DNA of 64,000 nt from Pseudonocardia sp. 73-21 (lineage in GTDB: Bacteria > Actinomycetota > Actinomycetes > Mycobacteriales > Pseudonocardiaceae). Made by a program: the position numbers and the translations under genes. Under the pieces are notes generated by a model. It was not told the DNA's origin. It did no database searches and worked only from the letters and a program-made list of their open reading frames with translations. Below are positions 36,405-44,264 of this stretch, piece after piece (position 1 is the stretch's first letter; every line of letters starts with the position of its first letter). The stretch spans positions 17,018-81,017 of the forward strand of contig NZ_MKVV01000063.1 in assembly GCF_001899645.1 (NCBI RefSeq). The letters run 5' to 3'.

Positions 36405-36997
36405 TCGCCCGTCCCGGAACGCACGAGATCGAGATCCAGCGCTCCCGCTTCCTCTGTCACCTCGCCCGGGTCGAGGACGTGGACGCCGCCACCGCCTTCA
36501 TCGCCACCGTACGCACGGAGCACTGGGCCGCCTCCCACAACTGCTCCGCCTTCCGACTCGCCGGGATCCAGCGCTCCAGCGACGACGGGGAGCCCGCGGG
36601 CACCGCCGGTGTCCCGATGCTCGAGGTACTGCTCCGTCGCGGCCTCACCGACACCGTCGCCGTCGTCACCCGCTGGTTCGGGGGCACCAAGCTCGGGGCC
36701 GGCGGGCTGGTGCGCGCCTACGGGCGGGCGGTGTCGGAGGCCGTCGACGCGGTGGGCACCCTGCGCCGCGTCCGCCACGAGACGTTCACCTTCGCCACCG
36801 CACACACCGACGCCGGACGGCTGCAGAACGCCCTGCACACCGCCGGCTTCCCCATCGCCGACATCGCCTACGGCCGCGATGCCGTGTTCACCGTGCACGT
36901 CACGGACCCCGACGGGTTCCGCAGGTGGCTGGCCGGTCAGACGGGCGGGTCGGTGGAGGCTGTCGCCGGCGACCCCGTGGATCTTGACGTGCCGTGA
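36401..36997 (+). CDS. YigZ/IMPACT (UPF0029) family protein coupled to jetD
   Basis: 198 residues from the GTG at 36401 that overlaps the jetD stop (GTGA). The IMPACT domain is complete: HEIEIQRSRFLCHLARVED, SHNCSAFRLA, SSDDGEPAGTAGVPMLEVL, VAVVTRWFGGTKLGAGGLVRAYG and the DUF1949-like C-terminal fold. Family members are soluble; the eukaryotic relative modulates translation control, the bacterial function is unclear. YigZ genes are normally separate housekeeping genes, so the tight coupling to a Wadjet operon is notable. Its 3' end overlaps the convergent pseudogene by 61 bp. Confidence 0.9.
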   Translation: MIARPGTHEIEIQRSRFLCHLARVEDVDAATAFIATVRTEHWAASHNCSAFRLAGIQRSSDDGEPAGTAGVPMLEVLLRRGLTDTVAVVTRWFGGTKLGAGGLVRAYGRAVSEAVDAVGTLRRVRHETFTFATAHTDAGRLQNALHTAGFPIADIAYGRDAVFTVHVTDPDGFRRWLAGQTGGSVEAVAGDPVDLDVP

Positions 36998-37760
36998 CCC
37001 GGCCCCAGCCCCAGCTCTGCCATCAGCTCGCGGCGGGCGGCGGCCCCGGCCCGCGCCACCAGTTCGGCCAGCGACTCCCGCAGCGCGTCGGCGAGCGCGT
37101 CGACGTCCGGCACGGCGTCGTTGTCGGTGGTGATGCCGTAGTCGGCGTTGCCGGCGCAGGTCACCACGCCGAACGCCACCGCCTGGCCGCTGCCCAGCGG
37201 CACCATCGGGAACAGGTCGAGCAGCGGTGCCCCGTGCGCGTAGAGGACGCGGGGCGGACCGGGAAGGGTGGTGACGAGCACGTCGTACAGACGGCCGGCG
37301 TGCCGACCCGCCACGCGCGCTCCGAGCTCGTGCAGCAACGGCGGGCTGACGTCGGCGAGCCGGGCCAGCGGGTCGGCCAGGCCGACCGGCAGGTCCACCA
37401 GGTGGGCGGAGATCTCGTTGCCCGCTCCCGCCCGGGAGCGGCCGCGAACGCTCACCGGGACCATCGCCCGCACGGTCGTGGCCGCCGACAAGCGCTGGCC
37501 GCGGCGTTGCAGCCAGCTCCGGAGTGCGCCGGCGAGCACGGCCATCACCACGTCGTGCACGGTGCCGCCGTGGGCGCGGCGCACCGCCCGGTGGTCGGCC
37601 AGGGGCGTCGCCACCCGCTGCCGCAGGCGCGGCAGCCGGCCGCGTCGAACGGTCGGTCAGCGGGCGGCCCGAGCATCAGAACGGCACCGACGTGGAGGGC
37701 CGCGGTCGGGCGCTCGGCGAACCAGAACGCCGCGTCGAGCGGTGCGAGACGCTGTGTCAC
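36937..37760 (-). pseudogene. Internally deleted wax ester synthase/DGAT gene
   Basis: The N-terminus (MTQRLAPLDAAFWFAERPT, LHVGAVLML) and the C-terminal domain (PLADHRAVRRAHGGTVHDVV, VPVSVRG, GNEISAHLVDLP, VLYAHGAPLL, GQAVAFGVVTCAG) both belong to the WS/DGAT family. Between them only about 10 codons (RLPRLRQRV region, near 37620-37650) remain instead of roughly 170, and the two parts lie in different frames. The catalytic HHxxxDG motif is absent. Functional members are about 450-470 residues and make triacylglycerol or wax ester. The C-terminal frame alone is open for 225 codons (36937-37614). Confidence 0.8.
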
Positions 37761-37892
37761 GAGCGGACCCTAGGAGGTGGTCCGGCCGCTCCCCGGCGAC
37801 GCGGCCCGATCGTTCGATGCCTGCACCCGATCGGGCACCACCGGGTCGGGACGTGCGGTAGTCTGGCCCGCACTGTGAGTGAGGAGCTCGAC

Positions 37893-38507
37893 ATGTATGC
37901 CACCGGGCTCGACCGGCTCGTGGTCCGCATGCTCCAGGCCGCCTGCCGTGTGATGTGGGGCTTCCCGCCGCGGATGATCCCCTTCATCGTCGGGCGGATG
38001 GGCGCGGTGCGGGCCGTGGTGTGGTTCGCGCGCAACATGCCCCGCTACATGAGCACGCTGAAGGTGCTCGGCCCCGTCCGCACCCACCTCGCCTGCGTCA
38101 CCATCTCGCTGCGCAACGGCTGCTCCTACTGCGCCTACGGCCACGCGTACGCCCTCGAGCTGTTCCACCTCCGCGACCGCGACCGCCTCTTCCCCATCGC
38201 CGCCGCCGAGATCGCCGAGTGGATCGACCTCGACGCCCGTCAGCTGCGCGACCGGCTGCGCGCCGTGCTGCAGCAGGCCGGGCTGCACGTCGAGGCGCTG
38301 TGGGTGGACCGCACGCTCGACCTCGTGGCCGGCGCCGGTCCGATGGACGCCGCCGAGGCCCGCATCGCCCACCTCGTGCGCATGGTCGGCACCATGAACG
38401 GCATCGCCACCGCCAACGACGTGCCGTGCGACGAGGCCCAGAGCACGATCAACAAGGACCGTGCGCTCAAGGCCCGTTACACGACGTTACGTGCCGGGGT
38501 GGCCTGA
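37893..38507 (+). CDS. AhpD-like / carboxymuconolactone decarboxylase superfamily protein
   Basis: 204 residues from the ATG at 37893, which has GAGGAG 6 nt upstream (a GTG at 37875 is in frame but lacks one). The fold marker is NGCSYCAYGHAYALE near residues 74-88: Cys-x-x-Cys-x-x-x-His, the redox motif of AhpD and related peroxidase partners. Helical throughout; the C-terminal half has MVGTMNGIATANDVP. An antioxidant or gamma-carboxymuconolactone decarboxylase-like role is possible; the exact substrate is unknown. It stands alone between a pseudogene and a small gene pair. Confidence 0.8.
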   Translation: MYATGLDRLVVRMLQAACRVMWGFPPRMIPFIVGRMGAVRAVVWFARNMPRYMSTLKVLGPVRTHLACVTISLRNGCSYCAYGHAYALELFHLRDRDRLFPIAAAEIAEWIDLDARQLRDRLRAVLQQAGLHVEALWVDRTLDLVAGAGPMDAAEARIAHLVRMVGTMNGIATANDVPCDEAQSTINKDRALKARYTTLRAGVA

Positions 38508-38573
38508 GGTCTGGACAGGCGCCGATCCGGAGGTCACCCTGGTAGTCGCTTCGTCGGACCCCTTGGAGGCGTC

Positions 38574-38711
38574 ATGCAGCTGGGCCGGAAACTCTCCGAA
38601 GGCTTCGCGGTGGACCTGGAGGCGGACGTGCTGGAGCAGCCGCCCGTCGAGGCCCGCACCGTCGAGGTGAAGGTCGACCTGGAGCAGGTCGAGCAGCCCG
38701 CCCGGGTCTGA
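38574..38711 (+). CDS. Small acidic protein, 45 residues
   Basis: ATG at 38574 has GGAG 7 nt upstream (ttggaggcgtc). The protein MQLGRKLSEGFAVDLEAD... is acidic and Val/Glu-rich at the end (VEVKVDLEQVEQPARV) with no Cys or membrane segment. It ends 2 nt before the start of the Cys-rich gene, so the two form a tight pair. Third codon positions are nearly all G or C, as in real genes here. Function unknown; a small partner or regulator of the next protein is only a guess. Confidence 0.6.
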   Translation: MQLGRKLSEGFAVDLEADVLEQPPVEARTVEVKVDLEQVEQPARV

Positions 38712-38713
38712 CC

Positions 38714-39364
38714 ATGAGGTGGCGCACCCGCCACCGCGAGCACTCCGACCAACCGCTGGGCGGGTTCAAACTCGCCCATCCCATGCTGTCCGCGGACGGC
38801 TCGCGGATCGGTTTCAGCGGGGTCACGGTGGGCCGCGGGCACGTGTACCGCGTGGTCGACGACGCCGTGTGCGTGCAGGGCGGCAAGCACAGCTGCCCGT
38901 CGCGCTGGTGCGACTGCGGCTTCTACTGCTTCCACGACCAGGGCGCGGCCGAGGACCTGGCCTGCGATCCCGAGCACCGCGACGCCGTGCTGCTGCAGGT
39001 GGCCGCGTCCGGGCGCTACCGGCGCTACGAACGAGGGCTGCGCTACTCCCGCCAGCGGGTCAAGGCCGTGCAGATCGGGCGCTGCCGCTGTGGGCGGCCG
39101 GCCACGGGCTTCGCCGACACCGGATCGGGCAGCGTCGGCTGGCGGCGCCTGGTCCCGAGCTGCGTCGCGTGCGTGGGCACCCGCCCGCGCGTCGACCTGA
39201 CGACGTTCGGTGGGCTCGCCGGCGCCGGCGTCACCGTCACGTGCACCGCGCCCCCGGGCGAGCCCGAGAGCCCCGCCGGCCTCGTCGCGCTGCTCTCGGC
39301 CGAGATGTCGTTGCTGCAGGCCAGGTTGGACGACATGCAGGCCCGGCTGGAGAGGTTGACCTAG
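38714..39364 (+). CDS. Cys-rich protein of unknown function
   Basis: 216 residues. Nine Cys cluster in two blocks: VCVQGGKHSCPSRWCDCGFYCFHD (described here only in short: CPSRWCDCGFYC near residues 60-71) and IGRCRCGRPA plus SCVACVGTRP near 120-150, the pattern of zinc ribbons or knuckles. The N-terminus has a positively charged MRWRTRHREHSDQPLGG. The end is an LDDMQARLERLT coiled coil. No family recognised; nucleic-acid or metal binding is the likely class. Translation probably coupled to the preceding 45-residue gene. Confidence 0.75.
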   Translation: MRWRTRHREHSDQPLGGFKLAHPMLSADGSRIGFSGVTVGRGHVYRVVDDAVCVQGGKHSCPSRWCDCGFYCFHDQGAAEDLACDPEHRDAVLLQVAASGRYRRYERGLRYSRQRVKAVQIGRCRCGRPATGFADTGSGSVGWRRLVPSCVACVGTRPRVDLTTFGGLAGAGVTVTCTAPPGEPESPAGLVALLSAEMSLLQARLDDMQARLERLT

Positions 39365-39407
39365 GGTCGTCCCGCGAGCCGGCTCGACGCCGACCCGGGC
39401 GTCCTCG

Positions 39408-39455
39408 CTGTCGTCGTGGCTGTCGTCGTGGCTGTCGTCGTGGTTGTCGTCGCGG
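39408..39455. repeat. 12-bp tandem repeat, four copies
   Basis: CTGTCGTCGTGG three times exactly (39408-39443), then a degenerate copy TTGTCGTCGCGG (39444-39455). It lies in the 204-bp gap between the Cys-rich gene and the M13 peptidase. A plus-strand reading encodes only Val/Ala repeats and a minus one His-Asp-Asp-Ser; neither looks like a real protein. Confidence 0.8.
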
Positions 39456-39568
39456 CCGCCGTGCTGCCCGATCCCGGGGTGGGCGCCGGATCGGTCGGCC
39501 TGCTCCTCGTCCGCCCGGCCGGACAGAAGGAGTCGCACGGGTGGCCGGGTGACGGGCAGGATGGGCAC

Positions 39569-41518
39569 ATGACGACCACGCAGCCGAGCACCACCGGCCT
39601 GGACCTCGAGTGGGTCGACGCCGGCACCCGCCCCCAGGACGACCTCTTCGGGCACGTGAACGGCCGCTGGCTCTCCACCTACGAGATCCCCGAGGACCGC
39701 TCGCAGGACGGCGCGTTCCGCGTGCTGCGCGACCGCTCCGAGGCCCACGTCCGCGAGATCGTCGAGGAGACCCCCACCGGTCAGGTGGCGGATCTCTACC
39801 GCTGCTTCATGGACACCGACGCCATCGAGGCCGCCGGCACCGCACCGCTGCAGCCGCTGCTCGACGAGGTGGCCGCCGCCGGTGACCGCGCCGCGCTCGC
39901 CGCCGTGCTGGGCCGCCGGCAGCGCGAGGAGCGGGTGTCGCTGTTCGCCACCTACGTCAGCACCGACGCGAAGGACTCCAGCCGCTACCTGGTGCACCTG
40001 TCGCAGTCCGGGCTCGGGCTCCCCGACGAGTCGTACTACCGCGAGGAGTCCTACGCGGAGATCCGCACGGCGTACGTCGCGCACCTCGCGAAGCTCGCCG
40101 GTCTGGTCGGCCTGCCCGAGCCCGACGCGCTCGCCGCCGCCGTCATGGACCTGGAGACGGCGCTGGCCGCCGCGTCCTGGGACCGCGTGGCCAACCGCGA
40201 CGCCGAGAAGACCTACACGCTGCTCACCCACGCGGAGCTGCGCGAACTCGGTGCGGACTTCGACTGGGACCCGTTCCTCGAGGCGTTCGCGGCACCCGAC
40301 GGCGCGTTCGACGAGGTCGTCGTGCGCCAGCCCGACTTCGTGGCGGCCACGGCCCGGCTGTGGGCGAGCCGGCCGCTGGAGCAGTGGAAGGCCTGGCTCG
40401 CGCTGCGCACGGCCACGGTCTGCGCCGACTACCTGACCGCGGAGATCGTCGAGGCCGACTTCGCCTTCTACGGTCGCACGCTGTCCGGCACGCCCACGCT
40501 GCGCGAGCGGTGGAAGCGCGGGGTCGGGCTGGTCGAGGGGGCGCTGGGCGAGGTCGTCGGCCGGCTCTACGTCGAGCGGCACTTCCCGGCGTCGAGCAAA
40601 GAGCGGATGGTCACGCTCGTCGCGAACCTCGTGGAGGCCTACCGGCAGAGCATCTCCACCCTCGACTGGATGAGCCCCGCCACCCGCGAGCGCGCACTGG
40701 AGAAGCTCGGGCAGTTCACGCCCAAGATCGGCTACCCGGACGTGTGGAAGGACTACTCCACGCTGGAGATCAAGCCCGACGACCTGCTCGGCAACGTCGG
40801 CCGCGCGGGCGTCTGGTCCCACGAGCGAGAGCTCGCCAAGATCGGCAAGCCGATCGACCGCGACGAGTGGCTGATGACCCCGCAGACGGTCAACGCCTAC
40901 TACCACCCGCGGATGAACGAGATCGTCTTCCCGGCCGCCATCCTGCAGCCGCCGTTCTTCGACGCCGACGCCGACGACCAGGCCGCCAACTACGGCGGGA
41001 TCGGCGCCGTGATCGGGCACGAGATCGGCCACGGCTTCGACGACCAGGGCTCCAAGTACGACGGCGCCGGCAACATGACCGACTGGTGGGAGGCCGCCGA
41101 CCGCGCCGAGTTCGACACCCGGTCGCAGGCGCTGATCGAGCAGTACTCGGCGCTGTCGCCCGCCGGGCTGCCCGACCACAAGGTCAACGGGGCGCTCACC
41201 GTGGGCGAGAACATCGGCGACCTCGGCGGGCTGACCATCGCGCTCAAGGCCTACGCGATCTCCCTCGACGGCGCCGAGGCCCCGGTGATCGACGGGCTCA
41301 CCGGCGTCCAGCGCGTGCTGTTCGGCTGGGCGCAGGTGTGGCGGGCGGTCACCCGCGACGAGGAGGCGATCCGGCGGTTGACGCTGGACCCGCACTCCCC
41401 GCCTGACCTGCGCTGCAACGCCGTGGTCACCAACCTCGACGCGTTCCACGAGGCCTTCGACGTGCACGAGGGCGACGCGCTGTTCACCCCGCCGGAGAAG
41501 CGGGTGCGCATCTGGTGA
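39569..41518 (+). CDS. M13 family zinc metallopeptidase (PepO/neprilysin-like)
   Basis: 649 residues from the ATG at 39569, with AGGA 7 nt upstream. Complete M13 motifs: the zinc-binding HEIGHGFDDQG (His484, Glu485, His488), NGALTVGENIGDLGG (third ligand Glu547), NAYYHPRMNEIVFPAAILQPPF and the final RRVRIW. No signal peptide or N-terminal transmembrane anchor is visible, unlike eukaryotic neprilysins, so it is probably cytoplasmic, acting on small peptides. The frame remains open upstream through the tandem repeat, but that part is not conserved-looking. Confidence 0.93.
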   Translation: MTTTQPSTTGLDLEWVDAGTRPQDDLFGHVNGRWLSTYEIPEDRSQDGAFRVLRDRSEAHVREIVEETPTGQVADLYRCFMDTDAIEAAGTAPLQPLLDEVAAAGDRAALAAVLGRRQREERVSLFATYVSTDAKDSSRYLVHLSQSGLGLPDESYYREESYAEIRTAYVAHLAKLAGLVGLPEPDALAAAVMDLETALAAASWDRVANRDAEKTYTLLTHAELRELGADFDWDPFLEAFAAPDGAFDEVVVRQPDFVAATARLWASRPLEQWKAWLALRTATVCADYLTAEIVEADFAFYGRTLSGTPTLRERWKRGVGLVEGALGEVVGRLYVERHFPASSKERMVTLVANLVEAYRQSISTLDWMSPATRERALEKLGQFTPKIGYPDVWKDYSTLEIKPDDLLGNVGRAGVWSHERELAKIGKPIDRDEWLMTPQTVNAYYHPRMNEIVFPAAILQPPFFDADADDQAANYGGIGAVIGHEIGHGFDDQGSKYDGAGNMTDWWEAADRAEFDTRSQALIEQYSALSPAGLPDHKVNGALTVGENIGDLGGLTIALKAYAISLDGAEAPVIDGLTGVQRVLFGWAQVWRAVTRDEEAIRRLTLDPHSPPDLRCNAVVTNLDAFHEAFDVHEGDALFTPPEKRVRIW

Positions 41519-41521
41519 GTG

Positions 41522-42265
41522 CTACAGCCAGCGCGACACGCCGCCGTGCCCGGAGCACGTGCCGGAACGGTGCTGGCTGAAGCTGTACTCGCCGTCCTTG
41601 CACTGGGCGGTGGCCCCGGGCGGAGCAGAAGCCGCGGCGACGGGCCGGGGCACGCAGTTGCCACTGGAGTTGATGTAGCTGTTCGCGCCGCAGCTGGAGC
41701 CCGCGGCGGGCTTGGGGGCGGCGGGCTGGGCCGCCACCGGCAGCGGCGCGGCGGGTTTCGCCGCCACGGGCCGGGGCGCGACGGGCTGTGCCACCACGGG
41801 CTGCGCCACCACCGGCCGCGGCGCCGCGACAGCCTGCGGGACGGCGGCCCCGGGACCCACCGCCGGGGCGGCCGCGGCGGCCGGGACCGGTGCCGTCGCG
41901 GTGGTCGGAGCGGCGGCGAGGGGCGCCACCGTCGCCGGCTCCGACGTCGGAACCGCGGCCGGTACCGGGGCGGCGTTGGCCACCGCCGTCACGGGCGGGC
42001 GGGGCGGCAGACCCGCCGCCGTGACCCCGCCCCCGACCACGAAGAACACCGGAGCCACGAGGAGCGCCGCCACCGACCGGCGCCGCGTCCCGGTCGGCGC
42101 CCGGCGCGTCCGCCACACCACCACGATCGCCGGGACGACGAGCAGGAAGCAGAGCGTCATCCCCGCCGGCGCGGTGGCCGGGAACACGGCGAGCAGCGCC
42201 GACACCATCACCAGCCCGAAGACGACCGCCCCGAACCGGTGTCGCCGTACGCTGCCGTCTGCCAT
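41522..42265 (-). CDS. DUF3761 protein with membrane helices and low-complexity linker
   Basis: 247 residues. Residues about 8-50 form two transmembrane helices (GAVVFGLVMVSALLAV, LCFLLVVPAIVVVW), a third lies near 65-85. Residues 90-190 are Pro/Ala/Val/Gln low-complexity with repeats of PVVAQPV and VAAKPAAP. The C-terminal DUF3761 domain has SCGANSYINSSGNCVP and CKDGEYSFSQHRSGTCSGHGGV, with four Cys that could pair outside the cell. GGGAG lies 7 nt before the ATG. Probably a membrane-tethered extracytoplasmic protein of unknown function, convergent with the M13 peptidase by 3 bp. Confidence 0.85.
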   Translation of the reverse strand: MADGSVRRHRFGAVVFGLVMVSALLAVFPATAPAGMTLCFLLVVPAIVVVWRTRRAPTGTRRRSVAALLVAPVFFVVGGGVTAAGLPPRPPVTAVANAAPVPAAVPTSEPATVAPLAAAPTTATAPVPAAAAAPAVGPGAAVPQAVAAPRPVVAQPVVAQPVAPRPVAAKPAAPLPVAAQPAAPKPAAGSSCGANSYINSSGNCVPRPVAAASAPPGATAQCKDGEYSFSQHRSGTCSGHGGVSRWL

Positions 42266-42394
42266 GTGAGATCTCCCGAGGACCGTGGCCACCGTTGGCC
42301 GTGCACCCCTTCGTCGCGTCGTGTCGCCTCCTCGTTTCAGCCCGTCATCAGAACTGCGTACAAGATTGCGACGCCCGGAAGCCGCGCGGCGCAC

Positions 42395-42400
42395 TACGGT
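42395..42400 (+). promoter_or_regulatory. Leaderless -10 box (TACGGT)
   Basis: TACGGT lies exactly 6 nt before the ATG at 42407 and no Shine-Dalgarno is seen, so the next gene is probably read from a leaderless transcript. Confidence 0.5.
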
Positions 42401-42406
42401 GCGGGA

Positions 42407-42958
42407 ATGAGCGACGAGGACTGGGAGGACGACATCGTCCGGGCCCTGCGGTCCCTGACCACGGACGAGTCGGCGAGCCTGGAGATCGTCCTGATCGACG
42501 CCGTCGCGGAGTGGTTGCTCTCGGGCGCCAACCCGGGCGACGGTTACGACGAGGGCCACGCCGGCCACCTCGTCTCCACGCTGTTCACCGCCCTCGACAC
42601 GGCGCGGACCTTCCAGCCGCAGCAGCAGCCGCCCGTCACCGACGAGATCCAGCACGCGCGCACCAAGGTCGTCGACGGCGCGCACGAGCTGGCCAAGGCC
42701 GGCGGCGAGGGCATCCAGCTGATCGTCTCCCGCCTGATCCCCGCGCTGATGGCGGAGCTGCGGAACAACGCGGGCGAGCGCGGCAAGCAGGCGCACGGCG
42801 TGTTCGGCTACCTGCTCTACGCGCTGGCGATCGGCACCGGCGAGGAGCAGGACCCCGCCGTCATGGACGGCCTCACGGCCGCGTTCGTCGCCTGGGACGC
42901 GGTGCTACGCGGCGGCTACGTCGTGCCGTGGCGACCGCGCCCGCCCTCGGCGGACTGA
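42407..42958 (+). CDS. Hypothetical acidic helical protein
   Basis: 183 residues, MSDEDWEDDIVRALRSLTTD at the start. Mostly alpha-helical; a hydrophobic amphipathic stretch VISRLIPALMAELRNN is near residue 108 and FGYLLYALAIG near 130, too short and mixed for clear TM helices. Rich in Asp, Glu, Ala; low in Cys. No family recognised. Its own leaderless-type promoter and good codon usage support a real gene. Divergent from the DUF3761 gene, 141 bp apart. Confidence 0.7.
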   Translation: MSDEDWEDDIVRALRSLTTDESASLEIVLIDAVAEWLLSGANPGDGYDEGHAGHLVSTLFTALDTARTFQPQQQPPVTDEIQHARTKVVDGAHELAKAGGEGIQLIVSRLIPALMAELRNNAGERGKQAHGVFGYLLYALAIGTGEEQDPAVMDGLTAAFVAWDAVLRGGYVVPWRPRPPSAD

Positions 42959-42989
42959 GCCTCCCGACGCGGCGCCGCCCGCATCCGCG

Positions 42990-43192
42990 TCAGTGCCCGG
43001 TGCTGATCCCGGGCACCGCCCCCGTCTCGGCGGCGGTCATGCCGAGCACGATCCGCAGGGTGTGCACCGCCCGCGATGCGGGGGTCCCGGCGGGCGGCGG
43101 CGTGCACCAGCGTCATCGGGATCACCGGATGACCCTGCTACCGCCGCCTGTCCGCCGGCACCCGATCCGCTGTGTGGCCGGGCTGTGGGTGC
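42990..43192 (-). other. Short gene remnant in an intergenic interval
   Basis: The 234-bp gap holds, on the minus strand, MTLVHAAARRDPRIAG in one frame followed after a one-base shift by VHTLRIVLGMTAAETG ending in a stop at 42990. The join suggests a broken C-terminal fragment of an unknown protein. No intact gene is seen. Confidence 0.35.
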
Positions 43193-44173
43193 TCAGCGCA
43201 CCAGCTTGCCCAGGGTGCGACCGGCCAGGTCGACCACGCCGGGCTCGTGCCCGTTCGCGACGATGTTGACGATCAGCCCGTCCACGCCCGGGTCGAGGAC
43301 GCGGGCCTGGAGGTCGGCGGCCACGTCGTCGGGGGTGCCGACGAACTGCCGGGCCGTCACGGCCGCGCGCTGCTCGTCCGACAGCGCGTCGAGGTCGACG
43401 CCCGTGCCGAGCAGGAACTCGCGCTGCTGCGCCCGCGCCTTGTCGCCGTCCTCGTCGATCATGACGAAGGCGAGGAAGCTCGTCTCCAGCGTCGACCGGT
43501 CACGGCCCGCCTCCTCGCAGCGCTGCGCCAGCGCGTCGAGCTTGCGGGGCAGGTCCGCGGGGTCGCAGATGATGTTGAGGTGCTGGGCGAACCGGGCGGC
43601 GAGCGCGAACGTCTTCTTCTCGCCGCTGCCGCCGAGCAGGACGGGCAGGTCGTCGCGGACGCGCGGCTCGTTCATGGCCTCCTTCGTGTGGTACCACTTC
43701 CCGTCGAAGGTCGGACGCTCGCCGTGCAGCATCGGCACGATGATCTGCAGTGCCTCGTCGAGGCGCTCGAAACGGTCGGTGAAGGTGCCGAAGTCGATGC
43801 CGAACGAGTTGTGCTCCAGCTCGAACCAGCCCGCCCCGATGCCGAGCACGGCCCGCCCGCCGCTGACCACGTCGAGGGTGGTGACGGTCTTCGCCAGCAC
43901 GGCGGGGTTGCGGTAGGTGTTACCGGTGACCAGAGCCGAGAGCTGGATGCTCGACGTCGCGGTCGCGAGGCCGGACAGCGCCGAGTACGCCTCCAGCATC
44001 GGCTGGTCGGGCGAACCGAGGCCGGGCAGCTGGTAGAAGTGGTCCATCACGAACGCGGCGTCGAAACCGGCGCTCTCGGCCTCGCGGGCCTGGGCGATCA
44101 CGGCGGGGAACAGCTCCGCCACCGATCCGGGGTAGCTGAAGTTGGGCATCTGGTAACCGAGACGAATGCTCAC
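43193..44173 (-). CDS. LLM class F420-dependent oxidoreductase
   Basis: 326 residues, luciferase-like TIM barrel. Key signs: MSIRLGYQMPNFSYPG start, AESAGFDAAFVMDHF, VSGGRAVLGIGAGWFELEH (typical F420-binding LLM loop), the PVLLGGSGEKKTF motif and a C-terminal DGLIVNIVANG strand. The enzymes reduce or oxidise substrates with coenzyme F420, the deazaflavin of actinobacteria; substrate unknown. Upstream, 18 bp beyond the ATG, is a perfect 16-bp palindrome likely to be an operator. Confidence 0.88.
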   Translation of the reverse strand: MSIRLGYQMPNFSYPGSVAELFPAVIAQAREAESAGFDAAFVMDHFYQLPGLGSPDQPMLEAYSALSGLATATSSIQLSALVTGNTYRNPAVLAKTVTTLDVVSGGRAVLGIGAGWFELEHNSFGIDFGTFTDRFERLDEALQIIVPMLHGERPTFDGKWYHTKEAMNEPRVRDDLPVLLGGSGEKKTFALAARFAQHLNIICDPADLPRKLDALAQRCEEAGRDRSTLETSFLAFVMIDEDGDKARAQQREFLLGTGVDLDALSDEQRAAVTARQFVGTPDDVAADLQARVLDPGVDGLIVNIVANGHEPGVVDLAGRTLGKLVR

Positions 44174-44190
44174 ACCGGAAACGCTATGCC

Positions 44191-44206
44191 TTCGAGCGCG
44201 CTCGAA
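44191..44206. promoter_or_regulatory. Perfect 16-bp palindrome, candidate operator
   Basis: TTCGAGCGCGCTCGAA, fully self-complementary, between the divergent LLM and RibD-like genes (18 bp from the LLM start). Flanking GC dinucleotides extend the symmetry. No regulator gene is adjacent, so the binding protein is unknown; a global TetR- or LuxR-type site is possible. Confidence 0.6.
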
Positions 44207-44264
44207 AGCAAGCCGCTATCGTCCGCACGACTGCCTGCGGTCACCATCATTCGGGAGGTTCGCG

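Noticed and set aside
39416..39568. N-terminal Val-rich extension of the M13 peptidase
   Set aside because: It is only the translated tandem repeat; the peptidase has a good ribosome binding site at the ATG 39569 and normal family length from there.
38534..41467. 977-codon minus-strand open frame
   Set aside because: It covers the M13 peptidase and Cys-rich genes in antisense; it has no domain and the plus-strand genes have full motif sets.
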